Shown: positions 25,746-34,029, numbered from the stretch's first letter. The stretch is DNA of 38,881 bases from Caldilineaceae bacterium SB0661_bin_32 (GCA_009841235.1 VXMH01000008.1:1-38881), one strand, 5' to 3'. Notes: generated from the sequence alone by a model not told the origin. Made by a program: numbers and translations.

Positions 25746-26040
25746 GCTACGCTCCTTGTCTGGACTGGGATATTAGGTTGGAGGAACCGACTTTGGAATC
25801 TGACAATCCGCCTTCAGAGAAGACAGGCAGTGATGTGCGAAGAGTGGACAGTCGTTACTTCTGGTCACCGCTGACTGGTTGCTGGGAACTGCTGTACAAG
25901 ACTCCCCGATTTCGACAAGGATGTCTTGCAAAGTACAACTGTTGAATGAGAGGGCGCGTTGAGAAGTGGGAGGAGACAACCGGAGGAGAGGAGGAGGAAA
26001 GGGTCCTCACTCCCCGCTCCTCTCCCCTCGCTGCTCAAAC
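25746..26040. other. 295-nt gap between the ugpC stop and the peptide-binding-protein start
   Basis: The part next to ugpC (25955-26035) is a purine-rich tract on the plus strand. It can form a 9-bp stem (25985-25993 with 26017-26025) around a 23-nt loop, too open for a convincing terminator. A weak minus-strand -10 (TAATAT, 25770-25775) stands 25 nt before the binding-protein start. No gene is seen. Confidence 0.25.
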
Positions 26041-27147
26041 TTATCCGGCCAGCGACAACTCCGTCTTCGGATCGAAGATGTGCGCATTGGCCATATTGAT
26101 CGCCAGCTCGATCTCGTCGCCGGTCGAAACCCGCACACGGGGGTCGACACGCGAGATGAACTGCTTGTCGTCCGGTGTCAGGCAATAGAGGAAGATCTCA
26201 TTGCCCATCAGCTCCGTTACATCGACCTGGGCCGTCATGTCGGACTCAAGAATCTGCGGCGGTGCAAACTCTTTCGAGTGGATGTCCTCGGGCCGGATGC
26301 CGAAGATCACCTCGTTGCCAATATGCTCTCGCCACTCCGTCACCTTCTCTTCCGGAACATCCAACCGGAAACCGCCCGCGTTGACCTCCATCTTGCCATC
26401 GCTTTCCACCAGCGTGGCGTCGAAGAAGTTCATGCTCGGGCTGCCGATGAAGCCGGCCACGAAGATATTCGCCGGGTGGTCGTACAGGTTCTGCGGCGAG
26501 TCGACCTGCTGCAGGACGCCGTCCTTCATCACAGCAATGCGGGAGGCCATCGTCATCGCCTCTACCTGGTCGTGCGTCACATAGATAAAGGTCGTCGCCA
26601 GGCGCTGGTGCAGCTTGGAAATCTCTGCACGCGTCTGCACGCGCAGCTTGGCGTCCAGGTTCGACAACGGCTCGTCAAAGAGGAACACTGCCGGCTCGCG
26701 CACGATCGCGCGGCCGACCGCCACGCGCTGGCGCTGACCACCCGAAAGCTGCTTCGGCTTGCGGTCAAGCAGATGCTCAATGCCCAGAATCCCGCCGGCC
26801 TCTTCCACACGCCTCTGAATCTCGTCCTTCGGCGTCTTGCGCAGCTTCAGACCGAACGCCATGTTGTCATAGACGCTCATGTGCGGGTAGAGAGCATAGC
26901 TCTGGAACACCATCGCGATGTCCCGGTCCTTCGGCGGCACGTCGTTGACGATGCGGTCGCCGATCAGAATCTGCCCCTCAGTGATCTCCTCCAGCCCGGC
27001 CAGAAGGCGCAGACTGGTCGTCTTGCCGCAGCCCGAGGGGCCGACAAAGACCAGAAACTCCTTGTCCTCGACGTGGATCGTCAGGTCGTTGACGGCCACG
27101 ACGTCGCCGAAGCGCTTGTAAACGTGTTCGTAGGTTACACTTGCCAT
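26041..27147 (-). CDS. ugpC: Sugar ABC transporter ATPase (UgpC/MalK/MsmK type), without its permeases
   Basis: A 368-residue CUT1-family ATPase that energises import of oligosaccharides or glycerol-3-phosphate. It has Walker A GPSGCGKTT (36-44), MVFQSYALYPHM, signature LSGGQRQRV (134-142), Walker B FLFDEPLSNLD (155-165) and THDQVEAM. The C-terminal TOBE domains include FIGSPSMNFF and FGIRPEDI. No permease or sugar-binding gene is in the window. This suggests a shared ATPase serving several importers, as known for MsmK and MsiK; that is inference. The start has AAAGGAG about 13 nt upstream. A promoter candidate lies 345 nt upstream, giving an unusually long leader. Confidence 0.9.
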   Translation of the reverse strand: MASVTYEHVYKRFGDVVAVNDLTIHVEDKEFLVFVGPSGCGKTTSLRLLAGLEEITEGQILIGDRIVNDVPPKDRDIAMVFQSYALYPHMSVYDNMAFGLKLRKTPKDEIQRRVEEAGGILGIEHLLDRKPKQLSGGQRQRVAVGRAIVREPAVFLFDEPLSNLDAKLRVQTRAEISKLHQRLATTFIYVTHDQVEAMTMASRIAVMKDGVLQQVDSPQNLYDHPANIFVAGFIGSPSMNFFDATLVESDGKMEVNAGGFRLDVPEEKVTEWREHIGNEVIFGIRPEDIHSKEFAPPQILESDMTAQVDVTELMGNEIFLYCLTPDDKQFISRVDPRVRVSTGDEIELAINMANAHIFDPKTELSLAG

Positions 27148-27489
27148 TTTGGTACTTTGCTCCTTTGGTGAAGATTGGGCCCGCCTGCGTCATCTGACGC
27201 CGGTGAGCCTGGTTCACTCTCTTCTCTGCGGCAGAACTGTTCGGTCGCGCAAGCGGGGGCGAGCAGAAACTCCATTCCGCCTGGCGGGACTCGTTGCCAA
27301 AACCGTCCACAAAGAGGAAAGCGTGACAATGGTTGTTGCGCTACCCTGCAGCGCGCGAAAAATAGCGGCGATGAAGATGCGGCACGGGATACGTTACGTC
27401 GAATGGCGGATAGGAGTTATCAGCGGCTTCCTCGCCGGGGCGGCGGTCAGCAACCGCAACTCGAAAGAATTACTACGGTGGACAGGCGC

Positions 27490-27518
27490 AGTATAGCACG
27501 CTCCAAAAGCCCAGGCAA
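27490..27518 (-). promoter_or_regulatory. Candidate promoter of ugpC
   Basis: On the minus strand TTGCCT (27513-27518), a 17-nt spacer, and TATACT (27490-27495) preceded by an extended TGC. The match is good on both elements. It implies a leader of about 335 nt before the ugpC start codon. Confidence 0.45.
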
Positions 27519-27571
27519 ATCGCCGTATTTGGCGGGTGCATCCCAAAACGGGTGCGAACTTTCGTAAAACT

Positions 27572-27601
27572 TTGCCCATTACTCGTCCGCTGTGGTACTT
27601 T
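27572..27601 (+). promoter_or_regulatory. Candidate promoter placing the transcript start at the clpS ATG
   Basis: TTGCCC (27572-27577), an 18-nt spacer, and TACTTT (27596-27601) with an extended TGG. The ATG at 27609 is 7 nt after the -10, the usual distance to the first transcribed base. This would give a leaderless mRNA. Confidence 0.35.
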
Positions 27602-27608
27602 CTGCTCT

Positions 27609-28049
27609 ATGGTCACCAGACACCTGTCAAGACGGTCCCGGACATCCTCCACGATCTCGCCCCGCCTCGCCGGATGCTCTTTACCCCAAGCCCGCAACAA
27701 GGTATGGGGCATCGACGCCGCGTTCCACCTGGAAGCAGCCAGCGGCATCCAGACCGATGCCGGTCCCGATGCTGATGCCGCGGTTGACACCGCCCGCGAG
27801 GAGCCGTGGACCATCCTCGTCCATAACGATGACGTGACCCCCTACGACTTCGTCGTCGACACGCTCGGCCGCGTCTTCAGCCTGTCCTCCGAAATCGCAG
27901 AGACTGTCACCTGGGAAGCGCATTCGAAAGGAATGGCCCCGGTCTGTTCCCGTCCACGGCCCGAAGCCAAAAGGCTGGTCAGTGACGCCCATACCCTCGC
28001 CCGCTCCGCCGGCTATCCCTTAACGTTCTCAATGGAACCGAAACCGTGA
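27609..28049 (+). CDS. clpS: ATP-dependent Clp protease adaptor ClpS
   Basis: The C-terminal 82 residues are a ClpS domain, which delivers N-degron substrates to the ClpAP or ClpCP protease. PWTILVHNDDVTPYDFVVDTL carries the Asp-Asp that contacts the substrate N-terminus, and WEAHSKGMAPV the conserved His. The residue equivalent to the Met40 gatekeeper of E. coli is Tyr here. The start is uncertain. ATG 27609 gives 146 residues but no ribosome-binding site, only a promoter suited to a leaderless message. GTG 27552 is an alternative. The first 34 residues are Arg/Ser-rich and unlike ClpS, so the true N-terminus may be shorter. It overlaps the next gene as GTGA. Confidence 0.75.
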   Translation: MVTRHLSRRSRTSSTISPRLAGCSLPQARNKVWGIDAAFHLEAASGIQTDAGPDADAAVDTAREEPWTILVHNDDVTPYDFVVDTLGRVFSLSSEIAETVTWEAHSKGMAPVCSRPRPEAKRLVSDAHTLARSAGYPLTFSMEPKP

Positions 28050-28567
28050 CAGTCCACGACCCGCTCGCCCCCCATTCACACGAGCCCAACCCCCTGCCGC
28101 CGTCCGCCGACGCCGATATGACCGTTCACCTGCCGGATGGTTCTACCCGCCGCATCGCCCCGGCCGCTCTGCGCAGCCTCGATTTCATCCCGGCAGACCG
28201 CCTCCCGGAAAGCCTGTCGCCCCCCCTCCAAGTTACCGTGCCGAACTGTTATATCGTCTCCACCGGCCACGGTACGTCAGGACCTTTCTCCTTCACCGGC
28301 CTCCGCCTGCTCGATCTTGTCGACCTGCTCTGGCCCGGCGAATGGACACAGGTGGAGGTGGTCAGCGGCGATGGCTTTGGCACGCGCGCGCAACGGACCG
28401 AGCTGGCCGCGCCCACGTCCCGCCCCATCCTTCTCGCTCATACACTCGACGGCCAACCCCTGACACGCGCCGGCGGGCTTGTTCGTCTCATCGTTCCCAG
28501 CGAGACCGACGACGCTCTGCGGCAGGTCAAATGGGTGGCGCACGTGCGCGTTATCTCGGGCGGCTGA
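28046..28567 (+). CDS. Small stand-alone molybdopterin-binding-domain protein (SUOX-like fold)
   Basis: A 173-residue protein resembling the oxidoreductase molybdopterin-binding domain of the sulfite-oxidase/YedY family. The C-terminal pattern GQPLTRAGGLVRLIVPSETDD then VKWVAHVRV is the diagnostic part. FTGLRLLDLVDLL corresponds to the stretch after the cofactor Cys. At the position where family enzymes have the molybdenum-ligating Cys, this protein reads IVSTGHGTSG, so the ligand appears to be missing; the nearby NCYIV cysteine is an alternative. There is no signal peptide, haem domain or dimerisation domain. The GTG start overlaps the clpS stop. It may bind a cofactor or another ligand without classical redox chemistry. 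Confidence 0.65.
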   Translation: MTVHDPLAPHSHEPNPLPPSADADMTVHLPDGSTRRIAPAALRSLDFIPADRLPESLSPPLQVTVPNCYIVSTGHGTSGPFSFTGLRLLDLVDLLWPGEWTQVEVVSGDGFGTRAQRTELAAPTSRPILLAHTLDGQPLTRAGGLVRLIVPSETDDALRQVKWVAHVRVISGG

Positions 28568-28612
28568 CAGGTCTCGCCCGTCCGTCCCAGAACACCTTCA
28601 GGAACTTCCACG

Positions 28613-30784
28613 ATGCCCACGACCCTGGTTGGAATCGATGTTGGCGGAACATTTACCGACTTCGTCCTGTTGCAGGATGGCCGCCTTCAGGTGCACAAAG
28701 AGGCAACCACGCCCGAGGACCAGAGCCGCGCCATCCTGGCCGGCCTGACACACCTCGGCATCGTGTCCGCCGCAGAGGCTCCCGTTGACGCCGAGCTCGT
28801 GCACGGCACAACCATCGCCACCAACGCTCTGCTCGAACGCCGCGGCGCACGTACCGCTTTGCTGACCACCGCCGGCTTCGTTGATGTCATCGAAATCGGC
28901 CGCCAGAACCGGCCGCATCTCTACGCCCTCCACCAGCAGCGGCCGCACCCGCTCGTTGAGGCCGGTCTTCGTTTCGAGGCAACGGAGCGGCTCGACGTTC
29001 ACGGCAATGTCCTCACCCCCCTGGACGAGGATGCCCTCGCCCTCACCGCCGCCGGGATCAATGCCGCCGCCCCCCAGAGTCTCGCTGTCTGCTTTCTTCA
29101 CAGCTTCCGCAATCCCCAGCACGAACGCCGCGCCGCCCAGATCCTGCGCCGCGCCTGTCCCAACCTCGTCGTTTCGCTCAGCAGCGACATCCTGCCCGAA
29201 TATCGCGAGTATGAGCGCACCGCCACCACCGTCATCAACGCCTACCTGCTCCCGCTCGTAGGCAGCTACCTTGAACATCTTACCGACGCCCTGGCCGAAG
29301 CCGCTGGCGAGCGCCCCCAAAACACGGATCAGCAGCGGGCCAGCCTTCCCATCCGCGTCATGCAGTCCAACGGCGGCGCCATCGGCGCATCCCAGGCCGC
29401 CCGCGAACCGGCCCGCCTCGTGCTCAGCGGACCCGCAGGCGGCGTCGTCGGCGCATTTCGATTGGCGCAGCTTGCCGGCGTCGAGGACTTGCCGCCGGCC
29501 GCCGGTCAGAATTCGTCACTGAAAACAGGTCGAGAATCGGGCCGGCAAGACCCGCGCATCATCACCTTCGACATGGGCGGCACCAGCACCGATGTCGCTC
29601 TCTGCCCCGGCCGCGTCCCCCGCACCACCGAAAGCGAAGTAGCCGGTCTGCCCCTGCGCCTGCCCGTCATCGACATTCACACCGTCGGCGCCGGCGGCGG
29701 CAGCCTGGCTCGCGTCGACGCCGGCGGCGGCCTGCGCGTCGGACCTGAGAGCGCCGGCGCAGTGCCGGGTCCCGTCTGCTACGCACGCGGCGGCCAGCAG
29801 CCAACTGTAACCGACGCCAATCTCGTACTCGGACGCCTTGATGCCGGACAGTTTCTCGGCGGCAGCGGCGCCATGGAACTCGATGTCGACGCGGCCGAGG
29901 CAGCCCTGGCCGCCCTGGGCGCCCGGCTGCGCGGACTCTCTGTCCACGAAGCGGCTCTCGGCGTTATCCAGGTCGCCAATGCCCGCATGGAACGGGCCTT
30001 GCGCCGCGTCTCAGTCGAACGCGGCTTCGACCCGCGTACCTTCACCCTCGTGCCCTTCGGCGGCGCCGGCCCGCTTCACGCCTGTGACCTGGCCGACGCC
30101 CTCGGCATTCCCCGCATCCTCCTGCCCCCCAGCCCCGGTGTTCTCAGTGCCCTGGGCCTGTTGATCGCCGACGTCGTCCATGAATCCTCCCAGGCCCTTC
30201 TGATCGAGGCGGGCAGCCTGGCGCACGAACCTGCGCCTCTGCAGGAAATATCCACGGCTCTGGAAGAGCGGGTGAAAGCCGTGCTGGCCGCAGAAGGGGT
30301 CGACGCGCCCGCACTGGAAGCCTCAATGGACCTGCGCTATCGCGGGCAGAGCTACGAGCTCTCCGTCCCCCTGGACCTGCCCGCGCCGGCCTCGTCGCAG
30401 GCGTCGGCAGCCGTGCAGCGTTCGATCGAAGCCTTTCACGACGCCCACGATGCCCGTTACGGCTACGCCATGCGCACTGAAACTGTCGAATCCGTCGCCG
30501 TCCGTCTGCGCGGCACCGGGTCCGGCGCCGCGCTGAGCCTGCCGCAGGAACCCCTCGGTCCCCCCGACCCTGATGCAGCCCGCGTGGCCGCCAAGCCGGT
30601 CTGGTTTGGCCCCAACGGCTCCTCTCACACCGTCTGTTATGACCGCCTTCGCCTGCGGCCCGGCAACCGCCTCGACGGCCCCGCGACTATCTTCCAGTTC
30701 GACACCACCACCGTTGTCGCGCCCGGCTGGTCGGCCAGCGTCGACGAACGTCACAATCTCTTGCTGGCGCGCGCCGGCAGTTGA
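28613..30784 (+). CDS. hyuA: Hydantoinase/oxoprolinase subunit A
   Basis: A 723-residue ATP-dependent cyclic-amide hydrolase subunit that, with subunit B, opens hydantoins, 5-oxoproline or related rings (or carboxylates ketones in acetone-carboxylase relatives). The N-terminal DVGGTFTDF is at 7-15, and VHGTTIATNALLERRGART matches the conserved hydantoinase segment. The ASKHA phosphate-binding DMGGTSTDV is at 320-328, preceded by an extra polar loop of about 20 residues. GAGGGSLARVDAGGGLRVGPESAG and GGAGPLHACDLA follow, all as in HyuA. The ATG has AGGAA 8 nt upstream. The substrate cannot be assigned. HyuB is separated from it by a small membrane-protein gene instead of being adjacent. Confidence 0.92.
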   Translation: MPTTLVGIDVGGTFTDFVLLQDGRLQVHKEATTPEDQSRAILAGLTHLGIVSAAEAPVDAELVHGTTIATNALLERRGARTALLTTAGFVDVIEIGRQNRPHLYALHQQRPHPLVEAGLRFEATERLDVHGNVLTPLDEDALALTAAGINAAAPQSLAVCFLHSFRNPQHERRAAQILRRACPNLVVSLSSDILPEYREYERTATTVINAYLLPLVGSYLEHLTDALAEAAGERPQNTDQQRASLPIRVMQSNGGAIGASQAAREPARLVLSGPAGGVVGAFRLAQLAGVEDLPPAAGQNSSLKTGRESGRQDPRIITFDMGGTSTDVALCPGRVPRTTESEVAGLPLRLPVIDIHTVGAGGGSLARVDAGGGLRVGPESAGAVPGPVCYARGGQQPTVTDANLVLGRLDAGQFLGGSGAMELDVDAAEAALAALGARLRGLSVHEAALGVIQVANARMERALRRVSVERGFDPRTFTLVPFGGAGPLHACDLADALGIPRILLPPSPGVLSALGLLIADVVHESSQALLIEAGSLAHEPAPLQEISTALEERVKAVLAAEGVDAPALEASMDLRYRGQSYELSVPLDLPAPASSQASAAVQRSIEAFHDAHDARYGYAMRTETVESVAVRLRGTGSGAALSLPQEPLGPPDPDAARVAAKPVWFGPNGSSHTVCYDRLRLRPGNRLDGPATIFQFDTTTVVAPGWSASVDERHNLLLARAGS

Positions 30785-30806
30785 AGCTGGTCTTGCGGCC
30801 CGCCTG

Positions 30807-30815
30807 TGTTATGAT
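30807..30815 (+). promoter_or_regulatory. Extended -10 element before the small membrane-protein/hyuB genes
   Basis: TGT followed by TATGAT (30810-30815), 23 nt after the hyuA stop. No good -35 is evident. It would give a leader of about 80 nt and allow hyuB to be expressed apart from hyuA. Confidence 0.35.
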
Positions 30816-30899
30816 AACGTCTGACTTCCAGTGGGCTCTGCCAGGCAACCACAATCTGGACACCAAAATACGAGAAATGCTTCCTTTCGGAGTTGTACG

Positions 30900-31433
30900 A
30901 TGGTGACACTTTCTTCCCAGCAACGTCTTCTGCTCTTTCTGCTGCCGCTGATTGTGGCCGCTCTTCTGCTCTGGGTCCCGGTCCGCGACGCGCTCGAAGT
31001 CGGCCGGCCCGACGCCGAAATCTACGCAGCCGACGTGCCGGAGGGCCATCACTGGGTCGCATTCACCGTCCCCGAGGATGACATTCACGCCACCGACGGG
31101 GCGATGCTCTCCCTTGTCCTCGAATTCGAAACCCTGGAAGGTCAAGTCGATTCCTCCAGCCGCACAGTCCTCTTCGACCTTGAAGAAAATGAAGAAGTGC
31201 TTGAGATGAAAGTCCTTTGGCCCGATGGCCGCACACAGAACTTCACCAACGTGGCAATCGACGAACGCCACGAACTGGTCTACCCCAAGTCGATCAACGA
31301 TGCCCTCGCCGCGCAATGGGCTCTCCGCGGCGCCTTCTTCCGCTTTTGGGTCTGGACTGCCGTCGCCGCCCTCCTCGTCCTTTTCGGCCTGCGAGTCCTC
31401 TCTTGGGCCCAATCCCAGGAATCCCACGCCTGA
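30900..31433 (+). CDS. Two-helix membrane protein, unknown function
   Basis: A 177-residue protein with an N-terminal membrane helix (LLLFLLPLIVAALLLWVPV, about 11-29), an exported or cytoplasmic domain of about 110 residues rich in Asp, Glu and Val that looks like a beta sandwich, and a second helix (FWVWTAVAALLVLFGLRVL) near 148-166. I do not recognise a family. ATG 30900 is chosen because CGGAG stands 8-9 nt upstream and the hydrophobic helix follows at once; an in-frame upstream extension is intergenic in character. It lies between hyuA and hyuB in the same direction, 45 nt before hyuB, so it may be part of that transcript. Confidence 0.7.
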   Translation: MVTLSSQQRLLLFLLPLIVAALLLWVPVRDALEVGRPDAEIYAADVPEGHHWVAFTVPEDDIHATDGAMLSLVLEFETLEGQVDSSSRTVLFDLEENEEVLEMKVLWPDGRTQNFTNVAIDERHELVYPKSINDALAAQWALRGAFFRFWVWTAVAALLVLFGLRVLSWAQSQESHA

Positions 31434-31478
31434 AATCCGCATGCCGGCGACTCGACTGACAACTGACCACCACAGTCC

Positions 31479-33119
31479 ATGGCTCCCGATCCCATCACCC
31501 TCGAACTATACCGCCATCGCTATAGCGGCATTGCCGAGGAGATGGGCATCACCCTGCAGCGCACAAGCTATTCACCCAACATAAAAGAACGCCTCGACTT
31601 CTCCTGCGCGCTCTTTGACGGCTCCGGGCGCCTCGTCGCCCAGGCCGCACACATCCCCGCCCACCTCGGCGCCATGCCTGACAGCGTCGCCGCAGCCCTC
31701 GCCGTATTCGACCGCTGGCGGCCGGGCGATGTCGTCATTCTCAACGATCCCTATTTCGGCGGCTCCCACCTGCCCGACATCACCCTCGTTTCGCCCGTAT
31801 TTCTGGACGAAACCCATCACGAACACTCAAGAGAAGGCGACGCCAGCGCAGCGGAGAGAGCAGTCTCACACTCCTCGCCGTCCGCCCCCCACTTTTTCGC
31901 CGCCAGCCGCGCCCATCACGCCGACGTCGGCGGCATGTCGCCCGGCTCCCTGCCTCTCTCCACAGAGCTGTACCAGGAGGGCATCATCATCCCGCCTTTG
32001 AAGCTCTACGAAGGCGGCGAGCTGGTCGAATCCCTGCTCGAACTGATCCTGCGCAACGTGCGTACGCCCGACGAGCGCCGCGGCGACCTCGCCGCCCAAC
32101 GGGCCGCCCACGCCGTCGGCGACCGCCGCCTCCACGAGCTGGCCGCCCGCCACGGCAGCGCCGAACTGCTGGCCTATGCCGGCCATCTGCGGCAATACAG
32201 CGAACGCCTCACCCGCGCAGCCATTCGCAACTGGCCCGACGGCAGCTACACCTTCGAAGATCCTATCGAATCGGTCGTCGAGGGCCAGACAACCCACGCG
32301 CCCATCCGCGTAACCGCCGCGATCAGCGGCGAGACTGTGACCCTTGACTTCGGCGGCACCTGCCCCAGCATCTACGGCTCCCTCAACGCCCCTCTCAGCG
32401 TGACCAGGTCGGCCTGCTACTACGTCGTCCGCTGCCTCGTCGGCGAGGACGTGCCTGTGAACGCCGGCTGCTTTGCGCCCGTCCAGGTCGACGCGCCGGC
32501 CGGCTGCCTCGTCAACGCCCGCCCGCCCGCTGCCGTCGCCGGCGGGAACGTCGAGACCTCTCAGCGCATCACCGACGCTGTGTTCGGCGCGCTCGCGCAG
32601 GCTTTGCCCGACCGCATCGCCGCGGCCGGCCAGGGCACCATGAACAACTGTACAATGGGGGGTGAAAACGCCGACGGCTCGCCCTGGACCTACTACGAGA
32701 CACTCGGCGGAGGCATGGGCGCCCACCCGCAGGGCGACGGTTTCAGCGGCGCCCACGTCCACATGAGCAATACCCTCAACACGCCCGTCGAAGCCCTCGA
32801 AATGGCCTACCCCCTTCGCCTGACCCGTTACCACTTGCGCCGCGGCAGTGGCGGCGCCGGAACGCATCAAGGCGGCGACGGCATCGTGCGCGAATACGAA
32901 ATTCTGCGGCCGACGACCGCCACAATCCTCAGCGAACGTCGTGCCATCGCCCCCTGGGGCCTCGCCGGCGGCGACCCGGCCGCGCCGGGCCGCAATCTCC
33001 TCATCGATACCGACGGCTCAGAAGAAGAGCTCTCCTCCAAAGTCACCCGCCGTATGCGGCCCGGCCAGCGCCTGCGCATCGAGACCCCAGGCGGCGGCGG
33101 CTGGGGAAGCAATAGTTAA
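31479..33119 (+). CDS. hyuB: Hydantoinase/oxoprolinase subunit B
   Basis: A 546-residue partner of HyuA. The N-terminal YSGIAEEMGITLQRTSYSPNIKER, DFSCALFDGSGRLVAQAAHIPAHLGAMP and NDPYFGGSHLPDITLVSPVF are characteristic; so are HHADVGGMSPGSLP and the C-terminal GGAGTHQGGDGIVREYE and GGGGWG. An extra polar stretch of about 25-28 residues (about 113-140, rich in His, Ser, Glu and Ala) sits between VSPVF and the conserved FAASRAHHADVGG, where most relatives have a short loop. The reading frame is intact. It acts in the cytoplasm with HyuA; ring substrate unknown. The start follows the membrane-protein stop by 45 nt. Confidence 0.92.
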   Translation: MAPDPITLELYRHRYSGIAEEMGITLQRTSYSPNIKERLDFSCALFDGSGRLVAQAAHIPAHLGAMPDSVAAALAVFDRWRPGDVVILNDPYFGGSHLPDITLVSPVFLDETHHEHSREGDASAAERAVSHSSPSAPHFFAASRAHHADVGGMSPGSLPLSTELYQEGIIIPPLKLYEGGELVESLLELILRNVRTPDERRGDLAAQRAAHAVGDRRLHELAARHGSAELLAYAGHLRQYSERLTRAAIRNWPDGSYTFEDPIESVVEGQTTHAPIRVTAAISGETVTLDFGGTCPSIYGSLNAPLSVTRSACYYVVRCLVGEDVPVNAGCFAPVQVDAPAGCLVNARPPAAVAGGNVETSQRITDAVFGALAQALPDRIAAAGQGTMNNCTMGGENADGSPWTYYETLGGGMGAHPQGDGFSGAHVHMSNTLNTPVEALEMAYPLRLTRYHLRRGSGGAGTHQGGDGIVREYEILRPTTATILSERRAIAPWGLAGGDPAAPGRNLLIDTDGSEEELSSKVTRRMRPGQRLRIETPGGGGWGSNS

Positions 33120-33145
33120 GATAGAAAACACTGGGAGATGGAACC

Positions 33146-33814
33146 ATGACGCAAACCGACCTGGATCCAAACCTGCCTGGCCGCGGACTGGACTATAACC
33201 GGATGCCGGGCCACTGGCTGTTGGCGCAGTTGGGGAAGCGTGTTCTACGGCCCGGCGGCTTGGAGCTGACCCGGCAAATGCTGGAAGCGCTTGACATCCA
33301 GTCTACCGACCATGTGATCGAATTTGCCCCAGGACTGGGCGTGACCGCTCGGGAGACGTTGGAGCGCAACCCGCTCTCCTATACCGGCGTCGAAAGGGAC
33401 GAAGCCGCAGCACAGCAGGTGAATAACTATCTGGACGGACCCGGACGCAACTGTCTGGTGGGTCGCGCGGAGGATACGGGCTTGCCGGAAGCCTCCGCAA
33501 CCGTGGTTTACGGTGAGGCGATGCTGTCGATGCAGACCCCCGCCCACAAGGAGTCGATAGTGAAGGAGGCCGCGCGACTGCTCCAATCCGGCGGGCGCTA
33601 CGGGATCCACGAACTGAGTCTGGAGCCGGACGATCTGGACGATGAAAAAAAGGCCGAGATCAACAAGACACTCTCAGATGCCATCCATGTCGGGGCCAGG
33701 CCGCTGACCCCCACTGAGTGGAAAGATCTGCTGGAACAAAACGGATTCCAGGTAGCGACCCAGGAGTCCGCCCCCCATGCATCTATTGGAGCCGGCCCGC
33801 TTCATCAAGGATGA
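33146..33814 (+). CDS. Class I SAM-dependent methyltransferase, frameshifted near its 3' end
   Basis: Encodes a Rossmann-type methyltransferase with motif I VIEFAPGLGVT (57-67), an acidic second strand (YTGVERDE) and VVYGEAMLSMQ as motif IV. The substrate is unknown. The start has GGAG 9 nt upstream. After residue 209 the frame runs off family-like sequence and stops at 33814. The missing C-terminus is found in the next frame at 33777-33956 and joins perfectly if one C is removed from the six-C run at 33771-33776. It is either a sequencing or assembly error or a recent mutation; the protein without its end would probably not fold normally. It lies 26 nt after hyuB. Confidence 0.8.
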   Translation: MTQTDLDPNLPGRGLDYNRMPGHWLLAQLGKRVLRPGGLELTRQMLEALDIQSTDHVIEFAPGLGVTARETLERNPLSYTGVERDEAAAQQVNNYLDGPGRNCLVGRAEDTGLPEASATVVYGEAMLSMQTPAHKESIVKEAARLLQSGGRYGIHELSLEPDDLDDEKKAEINKTLSDAIHVGARPLTPTEWKDLLEQNGFQVATQESAPHASIGAGPLHQG

Positions 33815-33956
33815 AGGGTTGCCGCGCACACTGCGCTTTCTCTTCAAAGTGGCAACGACCCCCGCGGCCCGGCGCCGCATCCTCAAAATGCGTTCAGTCT
33901 TTCGCCAATATGCCTCAAACCTGGGCGCAATCACACTGGTTGCCATAAAGAAGTGA
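33777..33956 (+). pseudogene. Displaced C-terminal segment of the frameshifted methyltransferase
   Basis: Reads MHLLEPARFIKDEGLPRTLR and continues to ARRRILKMRSVFRQY and a lysine-rich end, in the +1 frame relative to the main gene. This Leu-Leu-Glu-Pro start, DEG motif and MRxVFRxY ending match the C-terminus of methyltransferases of this type. The full gene would span 33146-33956 and encode about 269 residues. Confidence 0.65.
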
Positions 33957-34029
33957 AGGAGCCCGCGCACACTTGTCCTCACAAGCCTGGCGCCCTCAGC
34001 ACCATCCACTGCCCCCTAGCCCCTGCAGT

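Larger units (their letters stand above)
27148..27608. other. Divergent intergenic region between ugpC and clpS
   Basis: This 461-nt stretch contains promoter candidates for both directions (27490-27518 minus, 27572-27601 plus). The 340 nt nearest ugpC would be a transcribed leader. I see no convincing small gene or riboswitch structure in it. Confidence 0.35.

Noticed and set aside
24198..25874. Plus-strand open frame of 558 codons opposite the binding-protein gene
   Set aside because: Antisense shadow of a clear lipoprotein gene with signal peptide and family motifs.
25955..26035. Purine-rich tract as a terminator of ugpC
   Set aside because: The only stem has a 23-nt loop and no T-run; it is more likely simple low-complexity sequence.
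33957..34029. Bidirectional terminator between the methyltransferase and MFS genes
   Set aside because: The best stem is only 5 bp (CTTGT/ACAAG) with no T-run on either strand.
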